Positions 16,801 to 21,205 of a stretch of 21,205 nucleotides of DNA are shown one piece after another. Position 1 is the stretch's first letter. Every line of letters begins with the position of its first letter. Origin of the DNA: Deltaproteobacteria bacterium (GTDB lineage Bacteria; Desulfobacterota; Desulfobacteria; Desulfobacterales; JAFDCJ01); the NCBI GenBank assembly GCA_024277475.1, contig JAJRVC010000627.1, positions 1 through 21,205 of the forward strand. The letters run 5' to 3'. Made by a program: the position numbers and the translations under genes. The notes beneath the pieces were generated by a model. The model did not search any database, was not told the DNA's origin, and saw only the letters and a program-made list of their open reading frames with translations.

Positions 16801-17151
16801 GCCATGAGTGGACGGCTTGTTTTCAGCCTCGAAGAGATTGATGAATGGCGACTTCGGGAACCCGATACCCATTTGATCCTGGCCCGGGCGGATACTGTAC
16901 CCGATGACATCCGTGAAATTCATGCCGCCGACGGTTTGCTGACAGCCCGCGGTGGGTTGACATCCCACGCCGCAGTGGTGGCACACCGGCTCGGAAAAAC
17001 CTGTGTGGTCGGATGCGGAGACCTGGCATGCGATGAATCGGGCAAAGAATGTGCTTTTAGCCAGGCACTCGTAAAATCCGGTGATCATATCAGTATTAAT
17101 GGCCAGGAGGGGTCTGTTTTTAAAGGATTGATTAAGGTCAAGGAGACATAG
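13855..17151 (+). CDS. PPDK/PEP-synthase-like protein with long unknown N-terminus, lacking the TIM barrel
   Basis: 1098 residues. Residues about 610-1000 are the ATP-grasp nucleotide-binding part of pyruvate phosphate dikinase, with GNKGVNMVQLKSFGYPVPPGF (from 614), SVRSGSAISQPGMMDT (from 686), GTAVTVQAMV, GSGVIFTHNP, NQGEDVVAG and the EMEFTFE..LYLLQTR strand pair. The swivelling phosphohistidine domain follows, with GGLTSHAAVVAH and catalytic His1038. The protein ends 60 residues later, so the C-terminal PEP/pyruvate TIM barrel of true PPDK or PpsA is absent. Residues 1-600 are helical and unrecognised. Such a protein could phosphorylate itself on His from ATP and pass the phosphate to an unknown acceptor, as rifampin phosphotransferase and glucan water dikinases do; that is inference. 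ATG 13855 has no Shine-Dalgarno site upstream. Confidence 0.85.
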   Translation: MNLDGLSLIYEETLRDINQTLTWIIENENFHNIQSLIRKTFTILKEQSRMYQATALNCVLNMGRGVYNTDEIDLVNFFIDSVIDLGFQAPMPQGVADDRKIKVNSAHILNIRTWLELIEVNPKWSTRLLSGLIIHLSLCGVFIKDIDIFPRDITRFLNSRIGPVYNLAKQLTRLFPAFFNDIGAEGKLREISTNIDESTQRRDKLIHFLRKQSHVESSNRIVPFMEATLQFWETRDKTCLQPYVPSSIYDQIDTHGQFIDGVNKVFSHFVQQGISIPGDLLNLSEEEIKTLLEESPHVPEVDLKRVELVIALYKLLHQKYSFDYIELGGYIAQLRTEALPEFSRAEQALAEPDLTKKLFMLLDYMEKLKKIILSDQSYEIKENIYKKRHITIDIPSMYGSYHEMKFDCLGLMFRFETLVNVLFEDLIRDIDLSLITKATFYQIYSLLRLLDKALKLDGIASVEFERQLEFLAHSLEVKGFTQTQYLDIFKGFAQAVKNIIHDNFHNIHGLNLNRILSQISLDRILPKFLPEQNLEDREKLQHRVSEIFFREQIALSLGLQQLDLFLSRILTTLFQQSYRLPADKLHILLLYDPKNAMTPIDSAHNRVTGIIQLGNKGVNMVQLKSFGYPVPPGFIITTEVFRCREIIDSYPPATENFRDQVVHNMSALEKATGKKFGDPRNPLLLSVRSGSAISQPGMMDTLLDVGNNEEIAEGIASKTGNAWFAWDNYRRYLQCYGMAFGLQRDDFDAIISEGKNKLGISYKRAFSGNQMKNIALTYRELIKGAGIEIKKTPYEQLYLAIKTVLDSWESPKAKTYRKIMGISDDWGTAVTVQAMVYGNISRNSGSGVIFTHNPRWSGDTLKLWGDFTIGNQGEDVVAGLVNTNPISIFQQEIEMRETDITLETHFPEIYKALKDWAHDLIDNKNWSPQEMEFTFEGAAIEDLYLLQTRDMSIRESRKVLTFDLEEQSKAVYLGHGIGVSGGAMSGRLVFSLEEIDEWRLREPDTHLILARADTVPDDIREIHAADGLLTARGGLTSHAAVVAHRLGKTCVVGCGDLACDESGKECAFSQALVKSGDHISINGQEGSVFKGLIKVKET

Positions 17152-17153
17152 GC

Positions 17154-17235
17154 GGTTCAGCGTTCAGAGGTTCTGGATTCAGCGCTGCAGTTGAATATTT
17201 TGAGATTCGCTGTTCAACCCCGGACCTTTGAACCC
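17154..17235. repeat. Heptamer-phased block GGTTCAG / TTTGAACC
   Basis: GGTTCAG, CGTTCAG, AGGTTCT, GGATTCA start three bases after the PPDK-like stop codon. After a diverged middle, TTCAACC, CCGGACC and TTTGAACC close the block. The two halves carry the same core in opposite orientation (GGTTCA then TGAACC), and the right half resembles the CTGAACC block at 2896-2946. Confidence 0.6.
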
Positions 17236-17265
17236 CTATTTCTATAGAAAAAGGAGTATCAAAGT

Positions 17266-18522
17266 ATGGCAAACACCAGCAGTTCAGGACTGAAAGTGGG
17301 TGTAAACGGATTCGGCAGAATCGGAAAATTGACTGTCTGGCATCATGTCGCGCGCAAATATTTCGATGAAATTGTAGTTAACATCGGTCGTTCGGCCGGG
17401 ACATCTCTGGCGGATATTGCGCACTATGTCGAAAGGGATTCGACTTACGGTTGGCTCCATGGGTATCTCTACGGTCATAAGGGGCAGCCGGTTGTCGAAG
17501 ATCTGAATGAAGACAGCGGTTCAATGGTGATTGACGGCATCAAAATCAAATTTTTAAGACGTCACCGGGATCCGGTCGAAATTGGCTGGAGAGAACATGA
17601 TGTCAGGCTGGTTGTCGATACCACCGGTCAATTTCTTGATCCCTTCTCAGGATTGAATCATCCCCGCGGAACCGCAAGAGGTCATCTGGAATCCGGAGCG
17701 GAGAAAGTAATTCTTTCCGCGCCCTTTAAAATCAAGCATGAAAGTACCCCCATGCCGGAGGATACCGTAACCACGGTAATGGGGATTAATGACAACGCGT
17801 ATGATCCCCGACGTCATAAAATCATCTCCAATGCTTCCTGCACCACCACCTGTCTGGCCCATATGGTGAAACCGCTGATCAATGCTTTCGGGTCTAAAAA
17901 AATTATGTCCGCCTCGATGGCAACGGTTCATGCCGCCACAGGCTCCCAGGAAGTTCTGGATCGGCTGCCCCAGGCCGGCAAAGCCGATTTGCGGAAAAGC
18001 AGAAGTATTATGAACAATATCATCCTTACCACAACCGGGGCTGCCAAGGCACTCAGATTGGTTATACCTGAAATGGAGGAAATAGCGTTTATTGCCGAAT
18101 CGGTGAGGATTCCGACCAGCAGCGGGTCATTGATCATACTTGTAATCAACTTGCAGGAAGAACCGACGGGAACTTATGTCAGCAGAGAAATGATTAACGA
18201 TGTTTATCGGCAGGCTGCCGCCGACAATACCCGGGGGTACCTGTATTACACGGAAAAACAGAACGTATCCGGTGATATCATTGGTTTACCCAAAGTGGCC
18301 GCAACCATTGAAGGCCACGAAACCCACACCCGAACAGCGGAAGCGACCATTGATCTTGCCAACATACCGGGACTCGCAACCGGTCTGTTATCAAATTCCG
18401 GGGAGACGATTATCAGGATACCGGTAACCCAGGCGGTCATATACGGCTGGTACGATAACGAAATGGGAAGTTACGTCAATATGCTCGGCGATCGAACGGT
18501 ATCTATCGCCGAGCTCATGTGA
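17266..18522 (+). CDS. Divergent glyceraldehyde-3-phosphate dehydrogenase
   Basis: 418 residues, about 80 longer than typical GAPDH (330-340). The Rossmann motif VGVNGFGRIGKL starts at V11. The catalytic cysteine is C192 in SNASCTTTCLAH (usually SNASCTTNCLAP) and the catalytic histidine is H222 in ATVHAATGSQ, three residues farther away than usual. The TTTGAAKA segment and a C-terminal YGWYDNEMGSYVN (usually WYDNEWGY) are present. The residue equivalent to Asp32, which selects NAD, appears to be I40 in VVNIGRSAG, so NADP use is possible. Extra sequence lies near residues 120-140 and in the 300-370 region. It probably oxidises or forms a phosphorylated aldehyde in central carbon metabolism, but substrate and direction are open. 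Start ATG 17266 follows AAAGGAG. It is convergent with the next gene, six bases apart. Confidence 0.9.
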   Translation: MANTSSSGLKVGVNGFGRIGKLTVWHHVARKYFDEIVVNIGRSAGTSLADIAHYVERDSTYGWLHGYLYGHKGQPVVEDLNEDSGSMVIDGIKIKFLRRHRDPVEIGWREHDVRLVVDTTGQFLDPFSGLNHPRGTARGHLESGAEKVILSAPFKIKHESTPMPEDTVTTVMGINDNAYDPRRHKIISNASCTTTCLAHMVKPLINAFGSKKIMSASMATVHAATGSQEVLDRLPQAGKADLRKSRSIMNNIILTTTGAAKALRLVIPEMEEIAFIAESVRIPTSSGSLIILVINLQEEPTGTYVSREMINDVYRQAAADNTRGYLYYTEKQNVSGDIIGLPKVAATIEGHETHTRTAEATIDLANIPGLATGLLSNSGETIIRIPVTQAVIYGWYDNEMGSYVNMLGDRTVSIAELM

Positions 18523-18528
18523 AAGGTT

Positions 18529-18825
18529 CTATTCCGAAAAACCGTAATGATAAATGTCGTATTCGGTCTCTCCGCCCAGCAATTCATCAATTTTACTTTG
18601 GACCTCATTTCTTGCTTCACTTTGCAGCCATTTTTTCCAATCTTCGGATGACTGCCAAGTGCTGATGACCATAAATTCTTCCGGCTTATCCAGACTCCTC
18701 AATGTTTCGCCGGTAATATAGCCGGGTTGAGAAGTAGCAGATGCTCTCATTTGCCTGAAAAGCGGAATCATCGCTCTTGCTTTATCCTGTGGGACCAAAC
18801 GCTTAATAAAAATCTTTACGGCCAT
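18529..18825 (-). CDS. Small ABM-fold (antibiotic biosynthesis monooxygenase-like) protein
   Basis: 98 residues, the normal size of a single dimeric alpha/beta ABM domain. The sequence has the typical order: strand VKIFIKRLV, helix with AMIPLFRQMRASATSQPGY, strand ITGETLRSLDKPEEFMVISTW, helix SEDWKKWLQSEARNEVQSKIDELL and a final YDIYHYGFSE strand. Members range from heme- or quinone-modifying monooxygenases to proteins of unknown role; no catalytic assignment is possible here. Start ATG 18825 is preceded on the minus strand by AAGGAGG. A good promoter lies about 50 bases upstream. Confidence 0.85.
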   Translation of the reverse strand: MAVKIFIKRLVPQDKARAMIPLFRQMRASATSQPGYITGETLRSLDKPEEFMVISTWQSSEDWKKWLQSEARNEVQSKIDELLGGETEYDIYHYGFSE

Positions 18826-18872
18826 TTTAGCCTCCTTTTTAGGTGGACTCTGAAAATTCTTACGATAGTTAT

Positions 18873-18901
18873 ATATTAATACTACTGCGTTGTAGGGTCA
18901 A
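18873..18901 (-). promoter_or_regulatory. Probable sigma-70 promoter of the ABM gene
   Basis: Read on the minus strand: TTGACC (18901-18896), 17 bases, TAATAT (18878-18873). This is 5 of 6 and 4 of 6 to consensus with optimal spacing, about 48 bases before the ATG. Confidence 0.5.
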
Positions 18902-18957
18902 GGTCTAAAATAGGGGTTCATAGGAACATATCTTGATATAATATAGAACGGTGATCG

Positions 18958-18972
18958 CTGAACCTTTGAACC
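18958..18972. repeat. Short GAACC heptamer pair
   Basis: CTGAACC followed by TTTGAACC, the same unit as at 2896-2946 and 17220-17235, in the spacer after rsmA. Confidence 0.4.
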
Positions 18973-19002
18973 TTTCCGAAGGTAATCATAGGCCTCTCAA
19001 TC

Positions 19003-19030
19003 TTCTTCATTCGTCCTTCGTCATTAGCCC
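19003..19030 (-). repeat. GACGAAG-type heptamers overlapping the rsmA 3' end
   Basis: On the minus strand, ATGACGA, AGGACGA and ATGAAGA run through the last codons and stop codon of rsmA. The unit is the same as at 2764-2784. Confidence 0.45.
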
Positions 19031-19876
19031 TTCCATGGCCTCTCTCAGACTGATTTCAAGAGATACGAATTCGGCCGGCTTAAGTGTTTCCGCCCGGCGG
19101 GATGGATCGATCCCTGCTGACTTCAATGCTTCCAGGGCTGTTTGTGAATCAATACCAAGTCCGCTTGCGGCCAAGGCATTTTTCAACGTTTTTCGTCTGT
19201 TGCCAAAGGCTGCTTTGATGACAGCAAACAACATGGCCTCATCGTGGGGACCGTACATCGTCGTTGATTTAAACCGGGTCTCGACAACTGTGGAATCCAC
19301 TTTAGGCGACGGATAAAAAGCCGAAGCTTTAATGCTCGCAAGTGTACGAAGGTCGGCGCAGTATCTGAGCATGGCAGTTATTCTACCATAATCCCTGCCG
19401 CCGGGCTGAGCGATAATGCGTTGTGCCAGTTCTTTCTGGAACATGAGAATCGCGCGCTCAGTGACGCTTCTGGAATGAATTAGTTTGATGAGAATTTGTG
19501 ATGAGATACCGTAAGGCAAATTTCCGAGGACTGTAATTTTATGCCCGGCCATATCGCTAATGGCATGCAAATCCATCTGCAGGATGTTTTTTGCGATAAT
19601 TTCACAATTAAAAATCCGATTTGCAAGCAATTCTGTTTTAAGCAGATCAATGAGCTGTGGATCTTTTTCCACAGCATATACTTTTTTAACCACCCGAGCC
19701 AGGACGATGGTCAAAGCACCCAGGCCTGCGCCGATTTCCAAAACCACATCCTCTGGTGATAACTGTGCCCGGGAAATAATAGTTTCGGCCGTTGAGGGAT
19801 CGGCGAGAAAATTCTGGCCCATGTTTTTCTTTGGCCTTAAGTTCCAGGCTTTGAGGAGTGTCCTAGGTGAGGTCAT
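19007..19876 (-). CDS. rsmA: 16S rRNA (adenine1518/1519-N6,N6)-dimethyltransferase
   Basis: 289 residues; also called ksgA. It dimethylates two adjacent adenines in helix 45 of 16S rRNA using S-adenosylmethionine during late 30S assembly. The N-terminal PKKNMGQNFLADP motif (15-27), the SAM-binding LEIGAGLGALT (about 46-56), the VEKD acidic loop, the catalytic NLPYGISS (about 119-126) and the C-terminal FGNRRKTLKNAL helix are all present. Length is normal. On the minus strand it starts five bases after the stop codon of the DUF2062 gene, so the two are probably co-transcribed and translationally coupled; the weak AAGAG ribosome site overlaps that stop. The last residues (MTKDE) are encoded by a heptamer repeat. 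Confidence 0.97.
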   Translation of the reverse strand: MTSPRTLLKAWNLRPKKNMGQNFLADPSTAETIISRAQLSPEDVVLEIGAGLGALTIVLARVVKKVYAVEKDPQLIDLLKTELLANRIFNCEIIAKNILQMDLHAISDMAGHKITVLGNLPYGISSQILIKLIHSRSVTERAILMFQKELAQRIIAQPGGRDYGRITAMLRYCADLRTLASIKASAFYPSPKVDSTVVETRFKSTTMYGPHDEAMLFAVIKAAFGNRRKTLKNALAASGLGIDSQTALEALKSAGIDPSRRAETLKPAEFVSLEISLREAMEGLMTKDE

Positions 19877-19881
19877 GACTC

Positions 19882-20397
19882 TTATGACGACAACCGGCTT
19901 TCATAGATGTTCTTATGAAGAAGTTTCTCGCGGAAACGAATTTTTATGACAATTCTGCGGGTAATAACATAAGTCGCAACGGCCAGAAACAGGCCGATAA
20001 TGATGCCGCCGCTGAATGCGGCGATGGTTATTTCGGCTCCCAGTTTCAACAAGTCGGCCGATTCAGCGCCGCGGTCATAAGCAACAGAGATTCCGAAAAG
20101 AAGAGCACCCAATTTATAGCTCGCCAGATAGAAGACAGGGAAGGTAATCGGATTGCTGATCCAGACACCGATGGCAGCGGCGGCTTTGCTGGACCGCAGG
20201 ATAAAGGCCAGGGCCACCGCAATAGCTGTTTGCAGAGGCATCGACGGCGTGCAACCAACAAAAACGCCGATAGCCATACCCATCGCCACAAAATGAGGAT
20301 CACCATGAAAATCTATTGCACGGTTTTTCCATTGCTGAAGCCTTATCCGGATTTGGCCGGAAATCGAGCTATTGGTATTATTTGTTTCTTCTTTCAT
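19882..20397 (-). CDS. DUF2062 membrane protein
   Basis: 171 residues from ATG 20397. A TTG six bases upstream (20403) is in frame, but neither has a strong Shine-Dalgarno site. After a short charged N-terminus (LQQWKNRAIDFHGDPHFVAMGMAIG) there are hydrophobic segments at about 45-70 (VFVGCTPSMPLQTAIAVALAFIL), 75-105 (IGVWISNPITFPVFYLASYKLGALLFGI) and 125-150 (AFSGGIIIGLFLAVATYVI). The GxFxGCTP..PLQT and ISNPITFP motifs are the DUF2062 hallmarks. Function is unknown; members are inner-membrane proteins, sometimes near glycosyltransferases. Here it leads a two-gene unit with rsmA. Confidence 0.88.
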   Translation of the reverse strand: MKEETNNTNSSISGQIRIRLQQWKNRAIDFHGDPHFVAMGMAIGVFVGCTPSMPLQTAIAVALAFILRSSKAAAAIGVWISNPITFPVFYLASYKLGALLFGISVAYDRGAESADLLKLGAEITIAAFSGGIIIGLFLAVATYVITRRIVIKIRFREKLLHKNIYESRLSS

Positions 20398-20457
20398 ATT
20401 CAAGTTTGTCTCAATTATCAGAAAATCATTTCCTTTTCAATCCGAAATCTTGACTTT

Positions 20458-20487
20458 TCTACAATTATCAATTAGTTTTATTATAAT
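20458..20487 (+). promoter_or_regulatory. Candidate promoter for the winged-helix gene
   Basis: TCTACA (20458-20463, 4 of 6) and a perfect TATAAT (20482-20487) with an 18-base spacer. A transcript starting near 20495 would have a leader of about 185 bases before ATG 20679. Confidence 0.4.
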
Positions 20488-20678
20488 TTCTTGGGGTTAT
20501 CCTTAGCCCGAATCCACGAAGATTAAAAATTACGATATCCGAATCTCAAATACGATCAAACGTCAATTGTTTGGGATTTTATAATGATTGAAATTTGAAT
20601 CCGCCTGACGTTCCGTACAACATGTTGTCAGATAAAACCCGATTAAGGGCCTATACACCTGTCACCACGGAGGATCCC

Positions 20679-21047
20679 ATGCCGAAAAGGAAAGGGAAAA
20701 CACCAAGTTTCGATGCCATGGTCAAATTTTTCATGAGACAGTATAGTATTCCAACAAAAAAAGATGTAGACAGGCTGATGCTCAAACTGGACCGTCTGGA
20801 AAGTCTGATAAAGCAATCGGCAGTGAGTCCTGACAATGCCGGCAGCCGAATTGGCCGCCGCAAAACAGCACTGACGGCTATGGACGTGGTATTGGATACT
20901 ATCAAACGCTCCAAACAGGGGATAGGTTTTACTGCAATCCAGGCTAAAACCGGCTTTGACGAAAAGAAGATTCGCAATATTATTTTTCGTCTAAATAAAA
21001 TCGGGAAGATAAAACGTCAAAGCAGGGGAGTTTATATAGCAGGATAG
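20679..21047 (+). CDS. Small protein with helical N-terminus and probable winged-helix C-terminus
   Basis: 122 residues from ATG 20679, chosen because GGAGGA (20669-20674) is four bases upstream; the frame is open to a TTG at 20595 that has no ribosome site. The basic N-terminus (MPKRKGKTP) leads into a helical stretch (MVKFFMRQYSIPTKKDVDRLMLKLDRLESLIK) resembling the short coiled-coil modules of phasin-like proteins. A variable basic linker follows (about 55-72). The C-terminal 55 residues (VVLDTIKRSKQGIGFTAIQAKTGFDEKKIRNIIFRLNKIGKIKRQSRGVYIAG) have the pattern of a winged helix: three helices and a wing ending in GVYIAG. It is likely a small DNA-binding protein, possibly a regulator or nucleoid factor. 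No partner gene is close. Confidence 0.7.
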   Translation: MPKRKGKTPSFDAMVKFFMRQYSIPTKKDVDRLMLKLDRLESLIKQSAVSPDNAGSRIGRRKTALTAMDVVLDTIKRSKQGIGFTAIQAKTGFDEKKIRNIIFRLNKIGKIKRQSRGVYIAG

Positions 21048-21058
21048 TATTTTAATGG

Positions 21059-21088
21059 AAAAAGCCAGTAGTATCCGGTTAGGTTTTT
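21059..21088. terminator. Weak A/T-flanked hairpin after the winged-helix gene
   Basis: AAAAAGCC (21059-21066) can pair with GGTTTTT (21082-21088) if one G is bulged. A tail of T lies on both strands, as expected for a bidirectional terminator between converging genes. The GC part of the stem is only two pairs. Confidence 0.25.
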
Positions 21089-21205
21089 GCATGTAATTGT
21101 TGTTGTTTTTGTTCTTTGGAAATTTTTAAATTTACCAGTGTCTCTGAAGCGCGAAGCTCATTTTGGATTTGCAGCCGCAATTCTCTGACTCTTTTGATAC
21201 TGACC
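21079..21205 (-). CDS. Possible C-terminal end of a minus-strand gene at the window edge
   Basis: On the minus strand a frame is open from the window end to a TAA at 21081-21079, giving 41 residues (begins VSIKRVRELRLQIQNEL, ends KEQKQQQLHAKT). Composition is charged and helical, as in a coiled-coil C-terminus. The stretch is short and a second minus frame is also open for 24 codons, so the call is weak. No family is recognised. Confidence 0.35.
   Translation of the reverse strand, partial: VSIKRVRELRLQIQNELRASETLVNLKISKEQKQQQLHAKT

Noticed and set aside
18951..19316. 121-codon plus-strand frame with an upstream TATAAT (18937-18942)
   Set aside because: It is antisense to rsmA, starts inside repeat sequence and lacks a ribosome site; no good -35 is present.
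20412..20440. Minus-strand promoter for the DUF2062 gene (TTGAAA, 15 bases, GATAAT)
   Set aside because: Spacer is too short and the start point would leave a leader of only about ten bases, so support is insufficient.

Overview
The window looks like the chromosome of a strictly anaerobic Desulfobacterota (Desulfobacterales-like) bacterium. Evidence is a complete bacterial-type acetyl-CoA synthase / CO dehydrogenase (Wood-Ljungdahl carbonyl branch) gene set, a DUF3786 gene, moderate base composition, good Shine-Dalgarno sites and several TTG starts. In such organisms this pathway usually runs in reverse to oxidise acetyl-CoA, or forward for autotrophy; the sequence alone cannot say which. The taxonomic call is inference from gene content and family resemblance.

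Layout. (1) 1-342: C-terminal end of a GNAT acetyltransferase domain cut by the window edge. (2) 817-2763: RACo-type ATP-dependent corrinoid reductive activator with an N-terminal [2Fe-2S] domain. (3) 3339-11757: the acs block on the + strand, acsD (corrinoid protein small subunit), acsA/cooS (CO dehydrogenase), acsB (acetyl-CoA synthase), acsC (corrinoid protein large subunit), acsE (methyl-H4folate:corrinoid methyltransferase), closed by an intrinsic terminator at 11833-11865. (4) 11903-12520: DUF3786 protein. (5) 12970-17151: an unrecognised all-helical protein and a 1098-residue protein made of about 600 unknown residues plus the ATP-grasp and phosphohistidine domains of pyruvate phosphate dikinase, without the PEP/pyruvate TIM barrel. 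(6) 17266-18522: a long divergent GAPDH. (7) Minus strand: a small ABM-fold protein, and a DUF2062 membrane protein followed by rsmA/ksgA. (8) 20679-21047: a small probable winged-helix protein, then a possible minus-strand gene end at the edge.

How the genes work together: AcsE moves the methyl group between methyl-tetrahydrofolate and the AcsC/AcsD corrinoid protein, AcsA interconverts CO2 and CO, AcsB joins methyl, CO and CoA at its A-cluster, and the RACo-type protein re-reduces Co(II) corrinoid that has fallen out of the cycle. Metal-ligand cysteines for all these enzymes are in place. CooC/AcsF-type nickel chaperones and the folate-branch genes are not in this window.

Most noteworthy: (a) most of the longer intergenic spacers carry degenerate low-complexity blocks phased at exactly seven nucleotides, with a different heptamer family in each spacer, including one inside the acs operon and one running into the end of rsmA; (b) AcsD has a roughly 175-residue Lys/Ala/Pro-rich plus coiled-coil tail; (c) the PPDK-like protein lacks its acceptor domain and lies in the same reading frame as the gene before it, separated by one TGA and 21 further sense codons.
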